The position numbers were made by a program, and so were the translations under genes. From contig JAKCPI010001755.1 of assembly GCA_023213315.1 (NCBI GenBank), positions 100,947-164,946 of the forward strand: DNA of 64,000 nt, read 5' to 3'. The notes below the pieces were generated by a model that had not been told where the DNA came from, did not search any database, and worked only from the letters and a program-made list of their open reading frames with translations. Below are positions 10,226 through 20,879 of this stretch, piece by piece (within the stretch, counting starts at the first letter, position 1; every line of letters starts with the position of its first letter). This DNA comes from Euborellia annulipes. Taxonomy: Eukaryota; Arthropoda; Insecta; Dermaptera; Anisolabididae.

Positions 10226-10645
10226 ATATTTACATTTACGTTTGTCGATTTTGTCACTGATATCTTTTCAAAAGTTATGACTTAATTAAAATAACTTTCG
10301 GTTTAGCTTGTTAGGCCATAGCTTATTTGTGAGGTACAATTAATGGATTGCAATTATTCGACCTCGGAAGTTTGATAATAATAAGGGCTGCATAAAGTTC
10401 TAAATTAAATTATAAGAGGCGAGTTTCAAGAAAATGATCAGTTTAAGCGCCTTCAAATCTCTAGTTAGGTGACCCTCTATACTCCATATAGACAAACCAA
10501 AGCATTGCTTGTGGGAACTTTCAAACCTCACCACGTATGAATTTGCGTTTTCAATTCAATTATTTCCTAAAAAATTTATTTATTTTTTTTAGAATAATAG
10601 ACAGGAAGAGAGGATGTCAGCCAAAAGGAGAGCCTCTATCTAATC

Positions 10646-10692
10646 CAGATGACGTTTCGGTCTTAATTAAATAAACCTATCATCAGTTCTTA
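10646..10692 (-). ncRNA. Hammerhead motif, left arm of C
   Basis: Minus strand has CTGATGA, a weak helix II (GG...CC with AT-rich loop) and GAAACGTC. Helix I is weaker than in the right arm because the base next to the cleavage site is A instead of T. Confidence 0.62.
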
Positions 10693-10871
10693 AAAGATTA
10701 TTGGCAATCTGAAGGTGGAGACCATCAGATAGAGTTGTTATTTATAAACATATACAAAATTATATAAAAATATAATATTTGCTTTTTGAGGTTGTGACTG
10801 TGATATGATTATAATGGAGAAATGGATATATAAGCCAATTTGGAATGATCTAGATTCAATAAAACTCCCAG

Positions 10872-10918
10872 AATAAGACGTTTCGCCCTGAATTTATTTG
10901 GTCATCTTCAGTTATTGG
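10872..10918 (-). ncRNA. Hammerhead motif, left arm of nested palindrome
   Basis: Minus strand CTGAAGA and GAAACGTC intact; helix I AATAA/TTATT. Helix II has one mismatch (GACC against GGGC). Confidence 0.65.
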
Positions 10919-11128
10919 GAATTGTACACTTAATGAAAGGGCTCATGTGATTAAATCAGGATTTGTCAATATTGAAATTTATTTGCTTCATACAAAATTA
11001 TATCCTGTGCCCAAGCTCAGAGAAAAATCATTTTTTTTTCTGAGCCATATAATTTTGAAGCAAATAAATTTTAATTTTGACAAATCCTGATTTAATCATA
11101 TGTGCACTTGCATTATGTGTATAATTCC

Positions 11129-11176
11129 CAATAACTGAAGATGGCCAAATAAATTCAGGCCGAAACGTCTTATTCT
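11129..11176 (+). ncRNA. Hammerhead motif, right arm of nested palindrome
   Basis: CTGAAGA at 11135, helix II GGCC/GGCC, GAAACGTC at 11162-11169, helix I AATAA/TTATT. Full core and helices. Confidence 0.75.
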
Positions 11177-11394
11177 GGGAGTTTTATTGAACCCAGATCA
11201 TTCCAATTTGGCTTATATATCCATTTCTCCATTATAAAATAATATGACATCTTATGTGTAGGGTTTGAAAAAAACCGGAAAATTTTGAAAACCGGTTTTT
11301 CGGTTTTTTACAAAGTGGAAAACCGGTAAACCGGTTTTAAACCGGTTTTTTTTCAACATCTGAATCTATTTTGAACGCACCGCCATTTTTTTTT

Positions 11395-11585
11395 AACACT
11401 CACTTTTTATTCATTCACACTCACACACATACATACACACAGTCTTTTCGGCAACTTGGGCCACATAAGACTTTAAACAATAATCGCTATTAATGAATAT
11501 ATCTATTGGGGATCCAGGCATTCTTATATAAGCCATTTGGTATCCAAAATAAAATCATCGGACTGCGTGGATCCGAACCCAAGAA
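11395..11585 (-). mobile_element. SINE-A copy
   Basis: Contains the family body: CAGTCTTTTCGGCAAC, ATAAGACTTTA, then the CCATTTGGTATCCAA hairpin and CATCGGACTG near the tRNA head, in reverse order. The tRNA head is mostly missing. Nested in the TAGGGTTTG hAT element. Confidence 0.65.
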
Positions 11586-11934
11586 AATTATTATTATTAT
11601 TACTATTCCAATCCAGTGCCTGCTTGAGGATTTGTTTACATTCATAGAATACAAAAATAACATAAATATTTCTCTATACATTTCCTATGAGAGAAATCGT
11701 AACTTTAGGAATTAATATCTCAAAAAATTGTAGGAATTTGGGGACCCGAGTATTTTTCCTGGACACTCAATAACGTCCTCTATAAGACTGAAAAATTTCG
11801 TCATTCCAATGTAAATAAAAGTTGGTCAAACAGAGTGAGATAGTCGACGGACAGACAGACAGTCCGCTATTATTATATATAGATTATTGGAGTATTGGAA
11901 AAAAATGAGAAAAAAATATAAATAATTTATAATT

Positions 11935-12115
11935 TTTTTTAAATTTGTTTAAGGTCTTTTCGGCACCTAAGGCTATTTAGACCTCATCCCTTTTTATTTC
12001 AAATGATTGATAGCCAATTCAAAAGAAATAAATTTTTCTCGCTTAGGACGAGAAGCGAACCCGAAACTCCAAGCCACTAGAAGCTAATGTCTTCTCTCTA
12101 AGCCACGGAATAGGG
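11935..12115 (-). mobile_element. SINE-B copy
   Basis: Reverse copy of the second SINE family: AAGGTCTTTTCGGCACC, ATTTAGACCTCATCCC, ATTTCAAATGATTGATAGCCAATTC then a decayed B box (GAAGCGAACCCGAAACTCC) and CTTCTCTCTAAGCCAC, the inverse of the promoter head. Nested in the same hAT element. Confidence 0.65.
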
Positions 12116-12360
12116 GCTAATTTATAATTTGAATACAAGTATTACTGAAAAAAAATTAAAAAAAAACCGAATTCGGTTTTTCGGAAAAATCTCGGTTTCT
12201 CGGTTTTTGAAAATTAGCCAAAAAACCGGTATACCGGTTTCGGTTTCCACCGGTGTCCAAACCCTACTTATGTGCAAATATTATATTTTGTATATGTTTA
12301 TATATAACAACTCTATCTGCATCTCAATGGTGTACACCTTGAGATTGCCAATAATCTCTT

Positions 12361-12407
12361 AAGAACTGATGATGGCTTTATATAATTAAAACCGAAACGT
12401 CTTCTGA
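12361..12407 (+). ncRNA. Hammerhead motif, right arm of C
   Basis: CTGATGA at 12366, helix II GG...CC, GAAACGTC at 12394-12401. Helix I AGAA/TTCT pairs fully. Confidence 0.7.
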
Positions 12408-12689
12408 GTGGAGATTTTTATTCGATAGACGCTCTCCTTTTGGCTGACATCCTCTCTTCCTGTCTATCATTCTAATCGTTGAACAGCCACTTGTATTATT
12501 AACATCTTTCTTTTTTTTTTATTTACCGGTAATACCTTGGAATAATGACGAAGCTAAGTTCAATGGTTTATTCAATCTTAAACTTTCTTTGCCCTAAATA
12601 ATTAACCGATTTCATGTATATTATTAATTTTACTAAAATAAAAAAACAACAGAACTACTTGACAGATATTGGCTATTTATTAGCTCTAA

Positions 12690-12775
12690 AGAAATGCTTG
12701 ACAAGTATGGGCAATGCCCTCGGGCTTGGATTTGGATACCAAATTGCTTAAATAAGAATACTTGTTGGACCCAAG
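12690..12775 (+). mobile_element. SINE-A fragment with internal deletion
   Basis: CCCTCGGGCTTGG head joined straight to TGGATACCAAATTGCTTAAAT body; the B box and middle are missing. Confidence 0.45.
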
Positions 12776-13159
12776 ATTTTTTATCAAATAAACAATTTTC
12801 GAATTGTTCATATAACAAAACTTCTTTTTTCAATTTGTTTAGAATTTTCTTTTTATGATATATTCTTCAATTTATTATTCATTTAATTATTCAAATTAAA
12901 TGACCATGCTCACTATTTCAAAAGTTTTAGATTAAGGAAAAAAAGCTCGGAATGGCAATCGAACAACTGAGGTTTTGGAACGGGAAGCGATAACTCTATC
13001 TCTGTTCTAAGAAAAGCTATATCAATATAAAAAATAATAGATTTATGAATTTAAGTAAATTTTGGGAAAATCTAAAAAACCTAAAAAAGTACATCAGTAA
13101 AGTACTAGTACTCTTTAGACTATTTTATTTAGAAGCTATTACCTCACCTCAGGAGGGTA

Positions 13160-13445
13160 GCTTCCTTTGTCGACGTTTGGGGGACTAAATGTCATCCATC
13201 TTCAGGACAAAGGTGTTTACGCTGCCTCATTCAGTTGTTAAGTAAGTAAGAATGTTAGTATATTTCTGAATGCTCAACTGAATGAATATTCAGACATATA
13301 TACTGACATTCTTATTTCCTTAACAACTGAATGAGGTAGCAATAATAATTTTTTAACACCTTTGTTCTGAAGATGGGTGACGTTTAGTCCCCGAAACGTT
13401 GACAAAGGAAAATAAAATAATTCGGGCCGAAAACGAGTCTTGTTT
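13160..13445. mobile_element. PLE-type palindrome D
   Basis: Inverted arms at about 13160-13285 and 13290-13420 share CTTTGTC, TGAATGAGG and TAAGAATGT blocks. Both arms have hammerhead motifs. The minus-strand one (13164-13213) has CAAACGTC in place of GAAACGTC; the plus-strand one is intact. Confidence 0.68.
13361..13410 (+). ncRNA. Hammerhead motif, right arm of D
   Basis: CTGAAGA at 13369, helix II GGG...CCC, GAAACGTT with cleavage triplet GTT (allowed by NUH), and a long helix I CCTTTGT/GACAAAGG. The longest closing helix among the copies here. Confidence 0.72.
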
Positions 13446-13769
13446 TTTTTATTTTATCTTCTATTAAATTTAAAATTTCCACCTGTTAACTCACTTCGTT
13501 CTTGCTTTATTTTGAACACGCAAACACACACGGACAGACACACCATTTTTCGGATCACACTTTTTGGACTCAGGTGGCTTTAAAAACGTGTATTTACATT
13601 AAAATGTAGAGATTAAATTTTTGACATGCTATACTTTCTACATATTAGAAAAGAAAGTACAAAATTACGATAATACATTTTTTTACAAAAAAAGTTTATT
13701 ATTATATTGCAATAATTATAAATAATATTTAATATGATGAAATTTTATTCAACTTTGCTTAGAGAAATG

Positions 13770-14460
13770 TTTAACTGAAGGCCACACAAAGGGCGATAAT
13801 AATTGGCGCGTAAACGGAAATAAGTGTTTTTCGATGTGTGCGTGGATTTTTTTTTTTTTTTGTGAAACTTCATTCTCCAAATGGTAGAGATGGATGGATG
13901 GTAGAGGCGTATGTATGTATGGCCAGGACGTGGCGTAGAGTTGAATGACTGGCCCTCGCACACACGTGCACACGTGGCGTGTGTACGTATATATGTATCT
14001 ATGTATAAGTGCGTGAGTGTGGAGTGCGTTGCGTGTGTGCGTGAGAGAGCGCCATTGAAGGCCAGAAGAGCGCAGATCAAGAGAGAGAAAGAAGAGAAGC
14101 TGTGTGTCGGAACGCAATGCTACACAACACAACACTCAGCAAGACGCAAAGCGTAAGACGCCACGCCACGCCGCACGCACGACTCTTGTTTTCTTTAATC
14201 GACCTAGATGGGCCTTTCATTCAATTATCTCAAATAAAATTGAAAATGTTTCGACATATGATGCAAGTTTTCATCAGTTATTTTTACGTGGATGGCGACC
14301 ACGAGCTACCCGAGCTGGGACGGGCATTCCTTCAGTTCTTTGTATGTCTGTCCTCTTCCTTCCTCGTCCTATTTCTTCCGGTCACAAAAACGCATGCTAG
14401 GGATGGAGGGAGAAAATGAGGTCCTCCGATCCCGCATTGCGGGAATAAGTCGAGGACAGC
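13770..14460. other. GC-richer island, possible regulatory or 5' region
   Basis: CG dinucleotides and GT/CA-rich tracts are concentrated here, in contrast with the surrounding AT-rich DNA. Several overlapping frames on both strands stay open for 60-128 codons, but they show no protein motif and coexist in many frames, as expected from composition alone. Part of it (14225-14290) is a PLE relic. A promoter or non-coding exon is possible; nothing proves it. Confidence 0.3.
14225..14290 (-). mobile_element. Degenerate PLE-type ribozyme relic
   Basis: Minus strand has CTGATGA, about 18 bases, then GAAACATTTTC. The first core half and GAAA are intact but the ACGTC part is not, and helix I does not pair. 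A solo, unpaired relic. Confidence 0.45.
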
Positions 14461-14716
14461 TATAACCTTATATTATATATATATATGAGAGAGAAAGTTT
14501 TCGATTCATTTCAAAAAATTGATGTCGAGCAAGCGTATGAAACGATTAATCTATTTACACCATTTGAGGTAGAAGTGCGAAGGACATCAACATATTATTT
14601 TTTAATTCGAATTTCTTCTCGATTTTTAAAGATCTGAAAAATTTAATACCTTCAATCATAATTAATTGTTAACGGCCCCCACTCCTATTGTATTTTTACC
14701 TTGTTTTACCTATATA

Positions 14717-15434
14717 CAGTCCATTCTCGATAATTCGAACTCTTCAGGTGTCAACTTCGGTAAATCGAAAAAACTTCTATGTATTTTGATATGTCCGATA
14801 ACTCGAAATCCTTTCAAGAGGTGGATTTGGATTTTATATAGTATTGCGCCTTTTCTACCTCTCGGCAGATCCCAGGTTTCCCAGTCAGAGTCATCCAAAT
14901 AAGACACCGAAAATTGGACTCTTTGTGCCTGTAGGGTGAGATTTTCTCTCATTTTCCTACCCTAAATGGAGACTACAGCAATGTTTGAATTATTTACGGC
15001 AAAGCTGGATTCGAACCCGAATACTATTGTTACTTCAGACTCCGAAATCAACAGCTTAGAGCTTCCTCTTTTAAGAGGTGGAGGGAATGTTCTATAATTT
15101 TAACTAAGCCACTTACCCTCTATATTCCAATTTTTCCAAGCAATGTTTGCTCCTCATTTTTCGGGTAATGTTTACCTCTTTACGGCCCAGCTTAACTTCC
15201 CAATTCTCATTAGATTGTTACTACGAGAGCAAGACAGACGGTACGACTCCATTATTATCGCGACCATGGAAAGTCGTTCGAAAAAAAAAAGATATCGCCA
15301 AGACTATCAATGTTAATATGTATTTTTCTTTGTTCTTTTTTGTCGTATTCATTCATAGTCAACATATTTTCCTCTTGATAATTCAAATTTTTCTTGGTAG
15401 TCTCTTGGATTACGAATTATCGAGAGTCAAACCA
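14717..15434. mobile_element. pogo/Tigger-like element
   Basis: Left end CAGTCCATTCTCGATAATTCG after TATATA, right end with the inverse CGAATTATCGAGAG. Internal copies of TCGATAA/TCGAAA words follow, as in Tigger/pogo elements that duplicate TA. A tRNA-like B box on the minus strand (GGATTCGAACCCG, 15008-15020) shows a SINE fragment inside. No transposase frame. Confidence 0.6.
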
Positions 15435-15884
15435 GATTTTTTCATTAAACAAGCATAAATAAATATCTTCGTGTTTAATAAAATTAGATTAAATGTAATT
15501 TATAATTCATCCATTAAATAAATATTTTAATCGTTGATTAAAGTCTAAAGCCAAGACTAAATAAAGACTTTCTTAATACAAGACTTTTTTGGTCTTTTGG
15601 TCAAATTTATTATCTTGTTGTTTATTCTGATAAAATGAATCTCATAGGATAATAAATTTTACTAGAAAGGTCTTAAATGAATTAGTTTTTCTTTTGTCTT
15701 TGTTTTATAGTTGACTGAGTATGTTATCATTGATCAGATTTACTTAATCTAATGATACTATTAATGAAATAAATAATATTATTATCTCCGCCATAGTGAA
15801 GAGGCTAGAAGTATTGATATTGTCGATATTGAATGTGTTGAAACTTCATTTCTCTAAGAATGACAGAATTTTGTTTTATTATTT

Positions 15885-16117
15885 TCTCTTAACTCTATAT
15901 ATGTTAATATATATATTGATATATAGAGAAAGTATTGGATTCATGTCAAAAATTCGATGTCGAGATTTTGATAGATATCCAAGTTTTTAGGTCCAAAAAA
16001 GAGGGTCCCGCAAATTGGTCTATCTGTGTGTGTTCAATTTTAAGCATGAAGGAATTGAGCTACGAGATTGAAATTTTATATTTAAATTAGACACCCTTCT
16101 AGAGCGTGAAAATATAT
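15885..16117 (+). mobile_element. M1 copy, first part only
   Basis: Start hairpin, GATGTCGAGATTTTGATAG, AAGCATGAAGGAATTGAGC and AGACACCCTTC, then stops where the next copy's start region begins. A direct tandem of two M1 units. Confidence 0.65.
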
Positions 16118-16618
16118 GAAATATATAGAGAGAAAGTATTGCGATGTCACAATTCGATGTCGAGATATTGATGGATATACACGTTTTGAGATCCCCTGAG
16201 TCCAAAAAAAGTAGGTCCCACAAATTGGTATGTTTGTGTGTCTGTTTGTGACAAAATATCTCAGGAACAAAAAGATCTAGGAGGTTGATATTTTATATTC
16301 CAGTTAGTCACCCCCCCCCCCCTCACCCGCCAAGGAGTGAAAATAAGCTTTTGAACAAAATTGCTCAAAAAGTACTAGTAGTTTAGTGAGGTACTTTTTC
16401 AGTTTTTTCGAGTTTCTCAAAATTCGCTCCAACAATTTTGATTAAAATTCATGAATCAACTATTTTTTAGATGCTCTTTAAAAACTATATTAGTTAGATT
16501 TTTGTAGAAATCGCGTGGTCAAGTTTGGGACTTAGTTGCTAAGGGCAACAAAATATATCTCGACACAAAATATCTGGTGTGACAAGCATCGCTGTGCGAC
16601 CAGTTCCACCAGATTTTC
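16118..16618 (+). mobile_element. M1b copy, tandem to previous
   Basis: Begins with ATATATAGAGAGAAAGTATTG, contains a C-run (16310-16322), AAAGTACTAGTAG and a shortened terminal stem (CTGGTGTGAC...CACCAGA, 16573-16614). The near-end segment (TTAGTTGCTAAGGGCAACAAAATATATCTCGACAC) defines a subfamily, M1b, different from the GTCGACA type. Confidence 0.65.
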
Positions 16619-17224
16619 ATTATTTGTATTGGCAATACTTGTATTTTTATTACTTTTAAATAGGCAATTTTAATATAGCCTCATTAGTAGAGATGCCCTT
16701 GTTTTATTTTTTGTATTCGAATGTTAAAGAGGAGAGAAGAAAGAGGAAATCCGGTTTGCTAGAATTTCATGATCTTGACTAGACCTTGGGTTCAAACATC
16801 CAATTCTCAAAAACAAATTTATGGTAATTTAAAATATTTAGGAAGCTTATGTAGGCTCTATCCAATTATAATTGGAGGTTAATAATGATATTCTAAACAA
16901 ATTCATTCGGAAACAATGACGTCATATTTTATATATTGTGGCCACTAACATCTTTATCTTAAATTTAAGAAGCTAAATGGACAATTCATGCTATTGTGTA
17001 TTATATGTATTACGTAATGCCTGCATTTTTTATTTTATTTCGGCATAATAAGAGGTTTGTTAAAATGTTGAATCTATCTATGAATATGAATTTTCTAAAT
17101 TACTTTCATCTTTAATGGACACATTCTTTTGCGTTTCATAATCCCAGGATCTGTCTTTCGGGTTCTGCTCAGAGCCATAAAATTTTATTTAACTAAATCT
17201 CCTCTCTAACCTAAAGCCCAAAAA

Positions 17225-17495
17225 TAAAAGGCAAAGAAATAAGAAAAAATGAGAATATACATTTAAAAGAGCATCTAAAAAATAGTTTGTTTTAAACAAA
17301 ATCGCTGGAGCCGAAATTGAAAAAAACTAAAAAAGTACATCAGTAAAGTACTAGTACTTTTTTGCCGATTTTATTTAAAAGCTTATTTTCACGGAGGTTG
17401 CCTAACTTAAATATAAAATTTCTACCTCGTAGCTCATTTCATTTCTTTGATTTATTTTGAACACCCTCTGACAGACCATTTTGCGATATCGCCTT
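17225..17495 (-). mobile_element. M1 copy, partial
   Basis: GAGAATATACATTT, TACATCAGTAAAGTACTAGTAC, CTACCTCGTAGCTCATTTC and CAGACCATTTTGCG on the minus strand. It stops within ten bases of a plus-strand M1 start, making a head-to-head pair. Confidence 0.65.
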
Positions 17496-17496
17496 T

Positions 17497-18112
17497 TTAC
17501 TTCCTCTTACTCTTGAAATATATAGAAAGTATTGCTATCAATGTCAAAAATTCGATGTCGTGATTTGATGGATATACACGTTTTGAGGTCCCATGAGTCC
17601 AAAAAAGAGGGTCCCGCAAAAATTGGTTTGTCTTTCTGTGTACCTGTGTGTCTGTCTGTTTGTTAACAAAATTCTCAGGAACGAAAAGATCTAGAAGGTT
17701 GAAATTTTATATTTCACCCAAGGGGTGAAAATAAGCTTTTGAACAAAATCATCCAAAAAGTACTAGTACTTTACTAATGTACTTTTTCAGTTTTTTGCGA
17801 TTTTCTCAAAATTAGCTCCAACAATTTTGATTAAAATCCATAAATAAACTTTTTTTGATTCTGTTTAAAAAGTAATTAGTTAAATTTTTCGTGAAAATTT
17901 TTTGAAGTACACTTTACTGATGTGGAAGCATTCATATCTCAGCGCCATCTATGAATCGGGTGGTCAAGTTTAGAACTTAGTTGCTATGGGAAACTAAATA
18001 TATCTCGACACAAAAAAATCTGGTTTGAGAAGCACAGTACACAACTTTCTCTTCTTGAAGGGTAAGAAAAAGTTGTGTGTTGTGTGAACAGTGACACCAG
18101 ATTTTTTTAACT
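17497..18112 (+). mobile_element. M1b copy, near full length
   Basis: Start hairpin (short, CTTACTCTTGAAATATATAGAAAG), body with AAGTACTAGTACTTTACTAATG, M1b-type AACTAAATATATCTCGACAC and the terminal stem 18016-18106. Confidence 0.7.
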
Positions 18113-18282
18113 TGGAGGTCTTTCAATTAACAATTTAAAAATAACAATTTACAAACAAAATGATCAAGTAAGACTAATAATGTTGACTTATAATTGAGCC
18201 CTTTTATCATTCGTTTTCAAATTTTCGACCACAAATTTTTTTAAATAATTATTAAGAAAAAAATAAAATAAAAAAGATTAAA

Positions 18283-18512
18283 AAATGTTATTTAAATTGA
18301 ACTAAAAAGAGAGAAATAAGAAAGAAATAATTTAATTGTTCTTGTTAAATTTTTTAATATTTGCTAAAATAAAAGCGTGGGGCGCTGAAGTGATTCCAGC
18401 TCCCCCCCCTTTTTTTTAAGTCATAAATATTAAAAATTTTAACATGAACAATTAAATTATTTCTTCTTATTTCTTCTTTTTAGTTCAATTTAAATAAAAG
18501 CATTTTTTTAAT
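18283..18512. repeat. Inverted repeat with 95-bp arms
   Basis: Left arm about 18283-18372 and right arm about 18420-18512 are inverted copies (AAATTGAACTAAAAAGAG, ATAATTTAATTGTTC). The 45-base spacer has a C-run before a T-run. Not recognised; could be a small foldback element. Confidence 0.6.
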
Positions 18513-18574
18513 TTTTTTATTTTATTTTTTATTTTAAGCTTTTTGTCTTTTAGTCTTATCAAAAATCATCAATA

Positions 18575-18786
18575 TGATAAAGTACCACATTAGTTTGGCC
18601 TGTATTGATTTGGTTCAATTGAAAAATTATTCATTATCATAAAAAAATGACTCGTAAATATCAAAATTCAAAACTATAGTTAATAGGGCCTTATTTGCGT
18701 GAGGCTTCAAATAAAGTACCACATTAGTTTGGTCTATTTTGATCAAAACCACCATATAGTGGCGTCATCAAAATGACTCTTTAAGT

Positions 18787-18818
<32 letters not shown>

Positions 18819-20410
18819 TTTATATTCTTTACATTCACACACTTTCCATTCCTTCGCCATCTTTTCGCAGCTGAGGCCTTAGGTTTCGATCAGTATGTTT
18901 AATATATCAATTGTGGGGTCCAGGATTTATTTAAGTCATTTGGTATCCAAATGCCTTAAATAAAATTATCCGACCCCGGTCGACCCAGAACTGGTAGAAG
19001 GTAGGCACCCCCCTACTCCCGCCCCTGGGCACTCTTAAGTATTACATTTCACACCTCTAGCCCATCGGGAAGTCTTTTGAAATTACATTAATTCGCGAAG
19101 GGTTTCAAATAAAGTACACATTAGTTTGGTCTATTTTGATCAAAACCACATATAGTGGCGTCATCAAAAATGACTCTTAATATTACATTTCACACCTCTA
19201 GCCCATCGGGAAGTCTTTAGAAATTACATTAATTCGCAAGGGTTTCAAATAAAGTACCACATTAGTTTGGTCTATTTTGTAAACACCATATATGGGTCTC
19301 AAAATGACTCTTAAGTATTAATTTCACACCTCTAGCCCATCAGGAAGTCTTTTTGAAATTACATTAATTTGCGAAGGGTTTCAAATAAAGTACCACATTA
19401 GTTGGTCTATTTTGATCAAAACCAATATAGTGGCGTCATCAAAAATGACTCTTAAGTATTAATTTCACCCTTCTAGCCATCGGGAAGTCTTTAGAAATTA
19501 ATTAATTCGCGAAGGGTTTCAAATAAAGTACAATTAGTTTGGTCTATTTTGATCAAACACCATATAGTGGCGTCATCAAAAATGACTCTTAATATTACTT
19601 TTCACACCTCTAGCCATCGGGAAGTCTTTTGAAATTACATTAATTTGCGAAGGGTTTCAAATAAATACATTAGTTTGGTCTATTTTGATCAAAACCACCA
19701 TATAGTGCGTCATCAAAAATGACTCTTAAGTATTACATTTCACACCTCTAGCCCATCAGGAAGTCTTTTGAAATTACATTAATTCGCGAAGGGTTTCAAA
19801 TAAAGTAAATTAGTTTGGTCTATTTTGATCAAAACAATATAGTGGCGTCTAAAAATGCTCTTAAGTATTAATTTACACTCTAGCATGGAAGTCTTTTGAA
19901 ATTTTAATTTGGAAGGGTTTCAAATAAAGTACCATTAGTTTAGTCTATTTTGATCAAACCACCATATAGTGGCGTCATCGAAAATGACTCTTAAGTATTA
20001 CATTTCACACCTCTAGCCCATCGGAAGTCTTTTGAAATTACATTAATTCACGAAGGGTTTCAAATAAAGTACCACATTATTTGGTCTATTTTGATCAAAA
20101 CCACCATATAGTGGCGTCTAAAATGACTCTTAATATTACATTTCACACCTCTACCATCGGAAGTCTTTAGAAATTACATTAATTCGCGAAGGGTTTCAAA
20201 TAAAGTACCACATTAGTTTGGTCTATTTTGTTAAAAACCACCATATAGTGGTCATAAATGTCTTAGTATTAATTTCCCCTCTAGCCATGGAAGTCTTTTG
20301 AAATTAATTAATTCCAGGGTTTCATTATTAGTTTGGTTTTTTGGTCAATCTATTTGGTCTAAAATGCTCTTAAATCTCAAATTTCTATTGGGAGTGTTTA
20401 AATAAATTTG
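18575..20410 (+). repeat. Tandem array of about 144-bp units
   Basis: About 12 units with consensus elements TAAAGTACCACATTAG, TTTGGTCTATTTTGATC, CCACCATATAGTGG, AATGACTCTTAAG, CTCTAGCCCATCGGGAAG and TTCGCGAAGGGTTTC. A diverged unit leads the array at 18579. A SINE-A splits the second unit. Units near the 3' end shorten stepwise: the last ones (19800-20400) have lost many small pieces, mostly words around CA, AC, CC and GC. Not a gene. Confidence 0.85.
18789..19030 (-). mobile_element. SINE-A copy inserted in the tandem array
   Basis: Poly-T (the A-tail inverted), TTTTCGCAGCTGAGGCC, GGGGTCCAGG, CATTTGGTATCCAAATG. Flanked by a target duplication of about 13 bases, CTCTTTAAGTATT (18777-18789) and CTCTTAAGTATT (19032-19043), which exactly restores a satellite unit when removed. 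Confidence 0.75.
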
Positions 20411-20879
20411 GTGCTTGAAGAGTAAGTTAATAAAAGATTAATTAAAAAAAAATGTAATCACAATTTTCACCAAATGTTATTTATGTTCCAATTAATTCTC
20501 TATAAAAATCTCGCTTTTAAGCCCATGAATTTCAAATATCGATAACAAAAACGTTAATATCGTAGCTTTTGTACTAGATGTATTGTCTGTTGTGTACTTT
20601 GTTAATAATATGATATTATTCTATGATTTACTCAATTATTAGAATCAAAAATAAGCGATTACAACTTACATTATAATCATAATAGAGATACCATAAGTTA
20701 AATTTGTTTTTCGAGTATGAATTAATTGTAAAAAATTTTCAGCTATTATTAGATACTTGGATATTCGAAAATCAATAATTTCATTTATTAATTTGAATAA
20801 TTGATCGAGAGGGTTATTTTTAGTGGCCGACACTAAATTTATCCACTATTCAACGCTGTTCATAAAGTACGAATATCAA

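Larger units (their letters stand above)
10803..11248. mobile_element. PLE-type palindrome nested in C
   Basis: Near-perfect inverted arms (about 10803-11030 and 11040-11248) with sequence such as GAATAAGACGTTTCG and its inverse. Each arm has a hammerhead motif. The spacer is only a few bases near 11035. It sits in the loop of C, so it inserted later. Confidence 0.72.
11259..12266. mobile_element. hAT-like element with TAGGGTTTG ends
   Basis: Terminal inverted repeats start TAGGGTTTG and end CAAACCCTA. An exact 8-bp target duplication CTTATGTG lies at 11251-11258 and 12267-12274. Subterminal regions are full of AACCGGTTT-type palindromic words, possible transposase-binding repeats. It has no transposase and carries SINE-A (11395-11585) and SINE-B (11935-12115) insertions. 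hAT transposases make 8-bp duplications, so the superfamily call is solid. Confidence 0.85.
10590..12462. mobile_element. PLE-type inverted pair C (outer)
   Basis: Arms at about 10590-10785 and 12270-12462 share the sequence of the ends (GACAGGAAGAGAGGATGTCAG inverted on the right) and the ribozyme. The loop contains pair C-inner (10803-11248) and a complete hAT element (11259-12266). The nested insertions therefore post-date this pair. Confidence 0.7.
13035..13662 (-). mobile_element. M1 copy split by a PLE palindrome
   Basis: M1 sequence runs to about 13165 (ACATCAGTAAAGTACTAG, CCTCAGGAGGGT) and resumes at about 13475 (TTTGAACACGCAAACACAC, GGACTCAGGTGGC) to the AT-rich end. The intervening 300 bp are the palindrome described next. 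The PLE therefore inserted after M1. Confidence 0.65.

Noticed and set aside
14247..14280. Counting this CTGATGA...GAAACATT as an intact ribozyme
   Set aside because: Cleavage-site part differs and helix I does not pair, so it is listed only as a relic.
13749..14419. Several overlapping 80-128 codon frames on both strands, considered as a gene
   Set aside because: Four or more frames stay open together in a GT/CG-rich low-complexity region, and none has a motif, good splice context or consistent composition. Composition alone explains them.
18575..20410. Regular repeats, considered as CRISPR
   Set aside because: Units are contiguous 144-bp tandem copies without spacers, in a eukaryotic context.
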